A stretch of 64,000 nt of DNA, taken from the NCBI RefSeq assembly GCF_002899695.1, contig NZ_PPEL01000002.1:62001-126000 (forward strand), given 5' to 3'. The translations under genes and the position numbers were made by a program. Origin of the DNA: Rubneribacter badeniensis (GTDB lineage Bacteria > Actinomycetota > Coriobacteriia > Coriobacteriales > Eggerthellaceae). The notes under the pieces were generated by a model, which saw nothing but the letters and a program-made list of their open reading frames with translations, searched no databases and was not told where the DNA came from. Numbering within the stretch: position 1 is the stretch's first letter; each line of letters begins with the position of its first letter. Shown piece after piece: positions 1 to 7,963 of this stretch.

Positions 1-273
1 GCTGGGCGGCGCGCTCGTCTGCGGGATGGCGGCGGCGTCCGCGCTTCGATTCGAGCGAGGAGTGCGGCGCCTTAGCGGCGCGGGCGGGTTGCCGAAGGCT
101 TCGGCGATGCGGATATGGGGCTCGCGCCGCGCTTTGGAGAAACGCGGCGTCTGCGAAAGAAAGCGGAATGCGCTCGAAAGCGCGCGAGGCCTTCCGGCTT
201 GCGCCCTGGCGTTTGGGCGTCGTTCGGGTATACTCTCTCCCGGCGAAACGACGGAAGAGAGAAAGGGCGCGGC
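1..273. other. Upstream region without a supported gene
   Basis: I see no convincing coding region before the lysO-like gene. Short open frames here have skewed Arg/Ala composition and no recognisable motif. A possible tail of a gene that began outside the window cannot be ruled out for the first ~70 bases. Confidence 0.4.
229..234 (+). promoter_or_regulatory. -10 element (TATACT) for the lysO-like gene
   Basis: TATACT lies 40 bases before the chosen GTG start. No good -35 hexamer is visible at 16-18 bases upstream. Its position inside the longer possible reading frame argues that the gene starts downstream of it. Confidence 0.5.
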
Positions 274-1209
274 GTGGAGGTGCTGGCGACGATGGCGGCG
301 GGCGTGCTTGTGGGGGCGACCGTGTTCCCCGAGCGGCTGAAAGGGCTGGTCGAGAAGCTTACGCTTGTGGCCACGGCCCTGCTCATCTTCGCGATGGGCG
401 CGACGCTCGGCGGGCGCGAGGGGTTCGTCGAGGAGCTTGCCGTCGTGGGCTGGGCGAGCGCGCTGTTTTGCGTCGTGCCCGCGGCGCTGTCGACGGCGGC
501 GGTGTACGTGCTCACGAACGCCCTGATGGGCGACGTCGCGCGCCGTCCGGCCGGGCCTCGCATGGAGGCTGCGCGCAAGGACGCGCCGTCGAGCGCCGGC
601 GAAGCCCTCATGATCGGCATGGCGGTGGGGGCGCTTTCGCTCGGCGTCGCGTACGGCCTCGCGGGCGTCTCGATCGCGCCCGTCGATCTTGTGGCAAGCG
701 GCTCCGACGCCGTCCTCTACGCGCTCATGTTCCTCGTCGGCATCAGCGTGGGGGGCAGCCGCGGGCTTGTCGGGAAGCTCCGGCAGTACCATGTGCGCGT
801 GCTCGTCATCCCCGCCGGCATCGTGGCCGGGTCGGTGGTGGGCGGGCTTCTGTGTGCGCCGCTTGCGGGGCTTTCGCTTCCCGAAGGGGCTGCCGTGGCA
901 TCGGGGCTGGGCTGGTACAGCCTCGCCGGGGTCATGATGACCGGCATCGCGGGCGCGCAGGTGGGCAGCATCACGTTTCTGGCGAACCTGCTGCGCGAGA
1001 TGCTGTCGTTTTTCTGCATCCCGTGGATCGCGCGGCACCTCAACTACCCCTCGTGCATCGCGCCCGCCGGCGCCACGAGCGAGGACACGACGCTGCCGAT
1101 GATGATCCGCTGCACGAACGGCGAGACGGTGGTGCTCTCGGTGCTCAACGGCGTGATCTGCTCGGCGCTCGTCCCCGTGCTGATAGAAGGGTTCCACCAG
1201 CTCATGTGA
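274..1209 (+). CDS. lysO: LysO-family lysine exporter
   Basis: The 311-residue protein is almost entirely hydrophobic with about eight membrane segments and matches the LysO/YbjE (DUF340) family, whose E. coli member of about 300 residues exports L-lysine. Family-like features are the glycine-rich half ending in a GLGWYSLAG stretch near residue 215 and the late segment SITFLANLLREMLSFFCIPW. I chose GTG 274 because GAAAGG lies 7 bases upstream (261-266) and the TATACT promoter is just before it. The same frame is open back to 115, but that extension is Arg-rich and would contain the promoter. It is a single-gene unit followed by a convergent regulator gene. The lysine role is by family; thialysine or other basic amino acids are possible. 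Confidence 0.8.
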   Translation: MEVLATMAAGVLVGATVFPERLKGLVEKLTLVATALLIFAMGATLGGREGFVEELAVVGWASALFCVVPAALSTAAVYVLTNALMGDVARRPAGPRMEAARKDAPSSAGEALMIGMAVGALSLGVAYGLAGVSIAPVDLVASGSDAVLYALMFLVGISVGGSRGLVGKLRQYHVRVLVIPAGIVAGSVVGGLLCAPLAGLSLPEGAAVASGLGWYSLAGVMMTGIAGAQVGSITFLANLLREMLSFFCIPWIARHLNYPSCIAPAGATSEDTTLPMMIRCTNGETVVLSVLNGVICSALVPVLIEGFHQLM

Positions 1210-1371
1210 GATCCGCTCCGAGGCCGCCCGCGCCCTGGCCGACGCCTTCGCGCCAAGCGCTGCCCGCGTGCGGCGCAGACGGCGCGCGTCGGGCCTTGTG
1301 GGCGTCGCTTTTCGGCGCGATGGCGCGATGGCGCGCGGCGGGCCGCCGCGCAGCGTTTCCGTTGAGCGGCC

Positions 1372-2340
1372 TCAGCGCGTCTCTGCGCGGTACTCGCTGG
1401 GGAGAAGCCCCGTCTCGCGCCGGAACAGCTCGCTGAAGCGGCTCGCGCACGCGTAGCCCACGGCGCGGGCCACCTGCTCGATGGACAGGTCGGGCTGGCG
1501 CAGCAGGGCTTCGGCGAGGGCGACGCGCCGCCCTTGCACGTAGCGCGTGAGCGTCGAGCCGGTGACGGCTTTGAAGCACTGCTTGAACTTCGTGGGGCTC
1601 ATGCACGCGGCGCGTGCGAGGTCGTCGACCGTGAGGGTGCGTGCGCAGTGGTCGTCGATGTAGAGCGCGACCTCGCGGATGCGCTCGCGGTCCTCGGGCG
1701 CGACGGCGCGCCCCGGCGCGGCTGCGCGCGCCTTCGTGCGCTCGACGATCAGCCCCATGGCCTCGAACACCTTGCCCTCGTAGTACAGCTGGCTGCGGCG
1801 CTCGTCGCCCGACCGGGGCCACAGCCCTGCGAGCAGCGCGCGCAGCTCGGGCGACCCGTCGCCGTCGTTGAGCGAGGCGAAGGCGTCGCGCACGCGCTCG
1901 AACTGCCCGTCGTACTCGCTTTCGAGCCAAGCGCGCGACATCTCGGGACGCACCTCGACGGACACCGACCTGACGGGCACGCCGCCGTGCACAAGGCCCC
2001 GCCAGCCCCCGTCGCCGCTGTAGAACCCCCAGATGCTTCGCGCCCGCAGGCGCCGGTACGGCGTGAACTCCTCGCCCGATATGGACTCGTGCCAGGCCAC
2101 GCTCAAGTACTCGGGCAGCTCGAACTCCATGACGGTGTCGCGTTGCGGCGTGAAGTCGTGGATGGCGATCTGCCAGCGGTCCGTGGGCGCCAGCACGTGG
2201 AAGCTGCCCGTCGCCTCCCCGTCGTCGCGATACGAGCGCCACAGAGGGCAGAACCCTGCGGGCGGCGCGCACTCCTCGAACCCGATCCGCGCGAGCGAGG
2301 GCGCGTGGATGACGTCGTGCGAAGGCGGGCGGTTGCTCAT
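1372..2340 (-). CDS. AraC-family transcriptional regulator
   Basis: This 322-residue protein ends in a classic AraC/XylS double helix-turn-helix (about residues 225-320): a first helix pair around LTVDDLARAACMSPTKFKQCFKAV and a second ending in the conserved FSELFRRETGLLPSEYR. The N-terminal 200 residues resemble effector-binding regions of this family but carry no motif I can name. It is transcribed divergently from the ECF/ABC transport operon that begins 383 bases away. Regulators of this type often control the adjacent divergent operon, so it is the prime candidate to regulate transport genes 2724-9668 in response to their substrate. The substrate is not evident from the sequence. Confidence 0.85.
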   Translation of the reverse strand: MSNRPPSHDVIHAPSLARIGFEECAPPAGFCPLWRSYRDDGEATGSFHVLAPTDRWQIAIHDFTPQRDTVMEFELPEYLSVAWHESISGEEFTPYRRLRARSIWGFYSGDGGWRGLVHGGVPVRSVSVEVRPEMSRAWLESEYDGQFERVRDAFASLNDGDGSPELRALLAGLWPRSGDERRSQLYYEGKVFEAMGLIVERTKARAAAPGRAVAPEDRERIREVALYIDDHCARTLTVDDLARAACMSPTKFKQCFKAVTGSTLTRYVQGRRVALAEALLRQPDLSIEQVARAVGYACASRFSELFRRETGLLPSEYRAETR

Positions 2341-2723
2341 GCTTTCTCCCTTCGATGCGGTGTCGGGTGCCGCGAGGGGCGGCGGTCTGGCCGGCGTGCG
2401 GCCGAGGCTCGGACGGTCGGGCGCGTCGCGCGCGTGCGGCTCGCGGCGATCGGCGCGATGCGGGCTTGGGCGACGACGCGCCTTCCGACGTCCGGATCCC
2501 GCGGCGGTCGGGCGCGGCGGCTGCGCCGCGCGGGGCGTCCGGACGCCTTCGCCGACGGCCGGACGGGCCTTTGCGACGATCGGACGCGACGATGCGGCGA
2601 TCGGACGCGCGGAAGCGGCGCTCGCCCTGCGTCCTCCTCCCTCTGCGTATCATACCCTTTTGTTAGCTGAGGTTATCTCTCGTTCACGAAAAGCCGAAGA
2701 AAGAAGAAGGAGGAAGTTTCGCC
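2341..2723. other. Divergent regulatory region between araC-type gene and ECF operon
   Basis: 383 bases with no credible gene. The left part is GC-rich and repetitive, with the 12-mer CGATCGGACGCG occurring twice near 2577 and 2599. The right 80 bases are AT-richer, with a TATCAT at 2649-2654 and the GAAGGAGG-type ribosome site of the S-component gene at about 2707-2715. The regulator's operator probably lies here, but I cannot define it. Confidence 0.45.
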
Positions 2724-3335
2724 ATGCGCTCGGCCATGCAATCCGACAAGAAGGGGCTCACCGCCCGCGATCTGGTGACGTGCGGCGTGTTCATCGCGCT
2801 GTACTTTGTGTTCATGATGGTGGGCAGCATGCTGTTCGCCCCGAATCCCGTGCTCACCTTCCTCATGCCGGCGGGCGCGGCGCTGCTCACCGGGCCGGTG
2901 TACCTGCTGCTCGTCGCGAAGGTGCCCAAGCACGGCCCCATCGTCATCCTCGGCGTGGTGGAGGGCCTTATCATGTTCGTGACGGGCATGTACTGGCTGT
3001 GGTCGGTGGCGCTCGTCGTGCTCGGCGTGGCGGCCGACCTCGTGGCCGGCGCGGGCGCGTTTCGCAACAAGGCCCTCAACCTCGCGAGCTTCCTCGTGTT
3101 CTCGCTCAACCCCATGGGTTCCTACCTCATGCTGTGGATCGATCCGTCGGGCTACGCGTCGTATCTGACCGGCAAGGGGACCGAGCAGTCCTACATGGAC
3201 ACGATGCTGGCCACCGGCGCCGATTGGGTGCTTCCGGCCATGGTCGCGCTCACGCTCGCGTGCGCCCTCGCAAGCGGGCTCGTGGGACGCAGGCTTTTGA
3301 AGAAGCAGTTCGAGAAGGCGGGCGTCACCGCATGA
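2724..3335 (+). CDS. MptD/Trep_Strep-family ECF transporter S component
   Basis: A 203-residue membrane protein with five to six hydrophobic segments, matching the MptD family of putative ECF-transporter substrate-binding (S) components (also called Trep_Strep). Recognisable features are the basic N terminus followed by LTARDLVTCGVFIALYFV, the FLMPAGAALLTGPVYLL stretch and a late SYMLWID-like region. It would sit in the membrane and give substrate specificity to the T and A proteins encoded immediately downstream. The stop overlaps the start of ecfT by 4 bases. A strong AAGGAGGAAG ribosome site precedes the ATG. The substrate of this S family is not settled; neighbouring exporter-like ABC genes make a siderophore or other metal-linked compound a reasonable guess only. 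Confidence 0.8.
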   Translation: MRSAMQSDKKGLTARDLVTCGVFIALYFVFMMVGSMLFAPNPVLTFLMPAGAALLTGPVYLLLVAKVPKHGPIVILGVVEGLIMFVTGMYWLWSVALVVLGVAADLVAGAGAFRNKALNLASFLVFSLNPMGSYLMLWIDPSGYASYLTGKGTEQSYMDTMLATGADWVLPAMVALTLACALASGLVGRRLLKKQFEKAGVTA

Positions 3336-4198
3336 GCGGTCGTGCCGCAGAGGCGGGCCGCGCTGCGGACGAGGCGCGGCGCGGCTCGGAAGGGCGCGTT
3401 GCGCGCGAGGCGTTGCGCGAGGATGGCCGCCTTTCCCGAAAGCCGCCTCGCGACTCCGCCTCGGCCGCGTTGCGCGCGGGCGGCTCCCGCCGCCCCTTTC
3501 GGGCCGACCCGCGGGCCGGGCTCGCCTTGCTGCTTCTGTGGGCGCTCGCGGTGTTCTTCTCCCCGGGGCTGTGGTTCGAGGCGCTCATGATGCTGCTCGT
3601 CGTCGCCTTCGGCGTCGCGGCGGGGAGGGCGCGCCTTGCGCTCGGCATGCTCGCGCTGTACGCGGTGGCGATGGCGTGCATGCTCGCGGTGTCCCAGCTG
3701 GACGCCGGCATGCTCAAAACCATGCTGTCGTCGTTCTTCCTGCTCTTGCGCAAGGTGTTTCCCTGCGGGCTTCTGGCGGCGGTCGTCGTGTCCACCACGC
3801 ACGTCAACGAGTTCATGAGCGCCCTGTCGCGCATGCGCGTGCCGCGCCAGGTGACCATCCCCTTGGCCGTGATGCTGCGCTATGTGCCCGCCATCCGCGA
3901 GGACTGGCGCTTCATCAAAGACGCCATGCGCATGCGCGGCGTGAGTCCGAGCCTGGCCGGGTTCTTGCGCCGTCCGGGCATGACGGTGGAGTGCCTGTAC
4001 GTGCCGCTCATGATGGGCGCGTCGAACGTGGCCGACGAGCTGTCGATGGCAAGCGTCGCCCGCGGCATCGAGAACCCGGCTCCGCGCACGTGCTTCACGC
4101 ATATCGAGTTTCGGGTCGCCGACGGCGTGCTCGTGGCCGCGGGCGTGCTCGTTTTGGCGGCGGCGATCGCGTGCGGCGCGCTCGGCGCGGGGAGGTGA
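3332..4198 (+). CDS. ecfT: ECF transporter T component (EcfT/CbiQ family)
   Basis: 288 residues: an Arg/Ala-rich hydrophilic N terminus of about 60 residues, then four to five membrane helices and the coupling region typical of CbiQ/EcfT. Two short Ala/Met-Arg-Gly motifs that contact the ATPases are visible: AMRMRGV near residue 198 and ASVARGIE near residue 242. ATG 3332 overlaps the stop of the S gene (ATGA), showing translational coupling; the frame is open further upstream, but that part runs antisense through the regulator gene. It couples ATP hydrolysis by the downstream protein to movement of the S component. Confidence 0.85.
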   Translation: MSGRAAEAGRAADEARRGSEGRVAREALREDGRLSRKPPRDSASAALRAGGSRRPFRADPRAGLALLLLWALAVFFSPGLWFEALMMLLVVAFGVAAGRARLALGMLALYAVAMACMLAVSQLDAGMLKTMLSSFFLLLRKVFPCGLLAAVVVSTTHVNEFMSALSRMRVPRQVTIPLAVMLRYVPAIREDWRFIKDAMRMRGVSPSLAGFLRRPGMTVECLYVPLMMGASNVADELSMASVARGIENPAPRTCFTHIEFRVADGVLVAAGVLVLAAAIACGALGAGR

Positions 4199-4204
4199 GG
4201 CCGC

Positions 4205-5707
4205 ATGATCGAGCTGTGCGACGCGAGCTTCTCCTACCGTGGGGGCGCCGGGGCCGGCCCTGCGCCCGAAGGCGTGCGGAACGTGAGCCTGAGCGTCGAG
4301 GCGGGCCGGTGCGTGCTCGTATGCGGTCCGTCCGGATGCGGCAAGACCACGGTGACGCGGCTGGCGAACGGGCTTGCGCCCGCGTTCTTCCCCGGCGACC
4401 TGTCGGGACGCGTGCTCGTGGACGGGCGGGACGCGTCGGGCCTCGAGAGCTGGGAGATGGCCGCCCGCGTGGGCAGCGTGTTCCAGAACCCGCGCACCCA
4501 GTTCTTCAACGTGGACTCCACGGGAGAGGTGGCCTTCGCGCTCGAGAGCTTGGCGTGGCCCGAGGAGCGCGTGCGCGCGCGGGTGCGCGAGACGATCGCC
4601 GAGCTGGGGCTCGAGGCGCTGGCCGACCGTAGCATCTTCGAGCTGTCGGGCGGGGAGAAGCAGCGCGTCGCCTACGCGGGCGCGTGGGCGGCCCGTCCGG
4701 CGAACCTCGTGCTGGACGAGCCGACGAGCAACCTCGACGAGGCGTCCATCGAGGCGCTGGCCGGATACGTGCTCGAGGCGAAGAGGAGGGGGACGGCGGT
4801 GCTCGTCGCCGAGCATCGGCTGTGGTGGCTGTCGGAGGCGGTGGACGAGGTCGTGGTCATGGGGGAGGGCCGCATCGTTCGACGCTTCGGCAAAGACGCG
4901 TTCTGGGCGCTTCCCGCCGAAGAGCTGGCCGCCCTCGGCCTGCGCACGCGCGACCTGTCCGACGTGCGCGCCGCCCCTCGCCGGCCCGGCGCAAGGCGGC
5001 GCGCCGCGGCGGGAGGGCGCCCCGTGCTCGCGCTGTCGGGCGTCAAGGCCGCCTACGGCAGGCGGGAAGCGCTCGGGGGCGCCGACGTCCGGCTTTTCGC
5101 CGGGGAGGTGGTCGCCCTCGTGGGCGCGAACGGCGCGGGGAAGTCGACGCTGTGCCGTGCGGCGGTGGGGCTGCATCGCGAATCGGCGGGCGCGGCGGCG
5201 CTCGACGGCGCGCCCGCCGGGCCGAAGGAGCGTTTGCGGGCGGCCTCGATGGTGTTCCAAGACGTGAACTACCAGCTGTTCGCCGACAGCGTGGAGGCCG
5301 AGGTGTCGTTCGGGCTGGGAAAGCGCGAGCGGCCGCCGGCGAAGCGCGTGGGGGAGATCCTCGAGGGCTTGGGCCTCGCCGGGCTTGAGGAGCGCCATCC
5401 GGCCACGTTGTCGGGCGGGCAGAAGCAGCGTCTGGCCGTGGCGGCGTGCGTTGCGAGCGGGAAGCGGCTGCTCGTGTTCGACGAGCCGACGAGCGGGCTC
5501 GACCTGGGCGGCATGAGGGCCGTCGCCGATCTGGTGCGCCGGCTGGCCGACGAGGGCCGCGCGGTTCTGGTGGTGACGCACGATCTGGAGTTCGTCGCGC
5601 GCGCCTGCGACCGCGCGCTGCTCGTGGAGAAGGGCCGCGTCGCGCGCGAGGCCGTCGTGGAGGGCGACCTCGCGGGCGTGCGCGCGCTGCTCGCCGAGGC
5701 GCGCTGA
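4205..5707 (+). CDS. ECF transporter ATPase with two fused NBDs (EcfA)
   Basis: A 500-residue protein made of two ABC ATPase domains in tandem. NBD1 has Walker A GPSGCGKTT (about residue 40), signature LSGGEKQRV (about 147) and Walker B LVLDEPTSN. NBD2 has Walker A GANGAGKST (about 308), LSGGQKQRL (about 403) and LVFDEPTSG. It therefore supplies both ATPase subunits (A and A') of an ECF module in one chain, as in several group-II ECF systems. It starts 7 bases after ecfT. Cytoplasmic, bound to the T component. Both sites keep the canonical residues, so both look catalytically competent. Confidence 0.88.
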   Translation: MIELCDASFSYRGGAGAGPAPEGVRNVSLSVEAGRCVLVCGPSGCGKTTVTRLANGLAPAFFPGDLSGRVLVDGRDASGLESWEMAARVGSVFQNPRTQFFNVDSTGEVAFALESLAWPEERVRARVRETIAELGLEALADRSIFELSGGEKQRVAYAGAWAARPANLVLDEPTSNLDEASIEALAGYVLEAKRRGTAVLVAEHRLWWLSEAVDEVVVMGEGRIVRRFGKDAFWALPAEELAALGLRTRDLSDVRAAPRRPGARRRAAAGGRPVLALSGVKAAYGRREALGGADVRLFAGEVVALVGANGAGKSTLCRAAVGLHRESAGAAALDGAPAGPKERLRAASMVFQDVNYQLFADSVEAEVSFGLGKRERPPAKRVGEILEGLGLAGLEERHPATLSGGQKQRLAVAACVASGKRLLVFDEPTSGLDLGGMRAVADLVRRLADEGRAVLVVTHDLEFVARACDRALLVEKGRVAREAVVEGDLAGVRALLAEAR

Positions 5708-5962
5708 GCGCGGAGGGTGCCGTCGCCGAGGCGGGGGCGGCGCGCTCGAGGAGGGGCGAAGCGCCCCTTCTCCGTTCAGGGCCCGCCGTTGCGAGCGGGT
5801 CGGCCGTTGCCGGCGCGCGTCCGAGACGGGCTTGTCGTTTTCGCCAATCCGATCGGACGCGATTCGACGTGGTTCGGACATGGCGTCCCGTTCGCATCTA
5901 TTCGCATTCCATAGGGGGATATGCTCGCTTTCGCGAAAGAGCATCGGGAAAGGAGGCTCCTT

Positions 5963-7963
5963 TTGGGAAGTCCGATTGAATCAAAGAAGAGCGCGTCGTC
6001 CGCGCCGCCGTCCGGCTCGGGCGCGCCCGCGGGCAAGCGCCCCGGTCCGTTCTCGCTCGTGCTCTCGTGGGCCGGAGCGAACAAGCGCTACCTGTTCGCG
6101 TCGGTGGCATGCGCCTCCATCGCAGGGCTGATGACCATGGTGGGGTACCTGGGCGTGTTCAACATCATGCGCGCGGCCTACGAGGGCACGTGCACCTCCT
6201 CGACCCTGCGCGACAACGCCCTGCTCACCGCCGTGGGCTGCGTGCTCCAATACGCGTGCTTCGCCGCTTCGAGCGTGCTGTCCCACAAAGGCGCGTACAA
6301 GACGCTCTTCGACGTGCGCTGCCGCGTGATGGACCATTTGGCCCACGCCCCGCTCGGCGCGCTCGACGAGCGGGGCGTTGGCCGGATCAAAACCGTGCTC
6401 GTGGAGGACGTCGAGCGGTTGGAGCTGTTCTTGGCGCACAGCATCCCCGAGGCGTTCATGTACCTGACCGGTCCCGTCGCGGCCTTCGCCTTCCTGTGCT
6501 CGGTGAACGCGCCGCTCGCGCTGGCGACGCTCGTCCCCTTCGCCTGCGCCCTGGTCATCCTGGGCGTCATCTTCTCGCGCATGAGCAAGGTCATGGAGCG
6601 CGCCACCGCGGCGCTCGCGCGCATGAACGCCGTCATGGTGGAGTACGTGGGAGGCATGCGCACCGTCAAGGCCCTCGACATGGGCACGGCCTCGTTCGCG
6701 CGGTTCCGCAGGGCCATCGACGAGGAGCACGGGCTGTGGTGCGAGATCGCGCGCAAGACCGGGCCGGGCTACGCGGCCTACCTCGTGGTGATCGAATGCG
6801 GCCTGCTCATCATGGTGCCCCTGGGCGGCTGGATGTTCGCCACGGGCGCCGTTGCCGGCTCCACCTACCTCCTGTTCGCGTTCGTGGGCTCGCTCTACCT
6901 CACCGAGATACGCCTGCTCCAGGAGATCGGCACGAAGCTCGCCCAGGTGGGAAGCGGGGCCCGACGCGTGCAGGAGCTTTTGGACGTGCCCGCGTTCGGC
7001 GGTGGGCGGCCCTTTCCCGACCGCGCGGACATCGAGCTTTCCGGCGTGGGCTTCTCCTACGACGGCTCGGTCGAGGTGCTGAGCGGCATCGACCTCTCGG
7101 TGCGCGAGGGGGAGCGCTTGGCCGTCGTCGGGCCGAGCGGCGCCGGGAAGTCGACGATGGTCGAGCTTGTCAGCCGATTCTACGACGCGACGGCCGGCAC
7201 GGTGAGGATAGGCGGCGTGGACGTGCGCGACATCGACTACGACGACCTTTTGCGCAACGTGGCCGTGGTGTTCCAGAAAACGTTTCTGACCAGCGGCAGC
7301 ATCCTCGAGAACATCCGCATGGGGTCGGACGCTTCGCTCGAGGAGGTGCGCGAGGCCGCCCGCCTTGCCCGCATCGACGACTTCGTCATGGACCTTCCGC
7401 AGGGCTACGACACGGAGATGGGGTCGCTCGGCAACCGGGTGTCCGGCGGTCAGCGCCAGCGCATCGCCATCGCCCGCGCCATCTTGAAGGACGCGCCCAT
7501 CCTCATCCTCGACGAGGCCACGAGCGCGGCCGATCCCGAAAACCAGCTGGAGATCGACGCCGCCATCGCCAACCTCTCGGCGGGCAAGACCGTCATCGTC
7601 GTGGCCCATCGGCTGGGCGTCGTGCGGACGTGCGACCGGGTGGCCGTCGTCGAGGCCGGCCGGCTCAGCTGCGTCGGCGAGCACGAAGAGGTGCTCAGGC
7701 GATGCCCCTACTACGCTCGGGCCTGGGCCGACTACGATCGCGCGCGCAGCCTTGAGATCGGCTTCGGCGCTTCGGCTTCGGCTTCCGCGCCTGCGGCAGG
7801 CGCCCCCGTCTCCGCATCCGGCGCCTCTGCCCCCGATCCGGTGTCTGCCCCCGATCCTCTTGCGCCGCCCGATCCTTCGGCGCCCTCTTTCGTCGCGCCG
7901 GCCGCGGGCGCACGCGCGGCATCTGCCGAGCCGCTTGCCGGAAAGGAGGCCCGCCATGCCTGA
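5963..7963 (+). CDS. ABC transporter half (TMD-NBD), first of a pair
   Basis: 666 residues: an exporter-type six-helix membrane domain (about 20-330) followed by an ABC ATPase with Walker A GPSGAGKST (about 390), signature VSGGQRQRI and Walker B ILILDEATS. I chose TTG 5963 because AAAGGAGG (5949-5955) sits 7 bases before it; an ATG at 5921 in frame would lie before this site. The C-terminal ~60 residues after the NBD are an unusual Ala/Ser/Pro-rich low-complexity tail. The stop overlaps the next gene by 8 bases, so the two halves probably form a heterodimer. Exporter-fold pairs of this kind include siderophore importers (IrtAB, YbtPQ), and linkage to an ECF module suggests a joint uptake pathway; that is inference. 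Confidence 0.82.
   Translation: MGSPIESKKSASSAPPSGSGAPAGKRPGPFSLVLSWAGANKRYLFASVACASIAGLMTMVGYLGVFNIMRAAYEGTCTSSTLRDNALLTAVGCVLQYACFAASSVLSHKGAYKTLFDVRCRVMDHLAHAPLGALDERGVGRIKTVLVEDVERLELFLAHSIPEAFMYLTGPVAAFAFLCSVNAPLALATLVPFACALVILGVIFSRMSKVMERATAALARMNAVMVEYVGGMRTVKALDMGTASFARFRRAIDEEHGLWCEIARKTGPGYAAYLVVIECGLLIMVPLGGWMFATGAVAGSTYLLFAFVGSLYLTEIRLLQEIGTKLAQVGSGARRVQELLDVPAFGGGRPFPDRADIELSGVGFSYDGSVEVLSGIDLSVREGERLAVVGPSGAGKSTMVELVSRFYDATAGTVRIGGVDVRDIDYDDLLRNVAVVFQKTFLTSGSILENIRMGSDASLEEVREAARLARIDDFVMDLPQGYDTEMGSLGNRVSGGQRQRIAIARAILKDAPILILDEATSAADPENQLEIDAAIANLSAGKTVIVVAHRLGVVRTCDRVAVVEAGRLSCVGEHEEVLRRCPYYARAWADYDRARSLEIGFGASASASAPAAGAPVSASGASAPDPVSAPDPLAPPDPSAPSFVAPAAGARAASAEPLAGKEARHA

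Noticed and set aside
115-273. N-terminal extension of the lysO-like gene
   Set aside because: It is Arg-rich, would enclose the TATACT promoter and lacks a ribosome site; GTG 274 is better.
3191-5944. Very long open frame on the minus strand opposite ecfT and the double-NBD gene
   Set aside because: It is antisense to well-conserved transporter genes, has His/Arg/Gly-rich nonsense composition and exists because of high G+C third positions.
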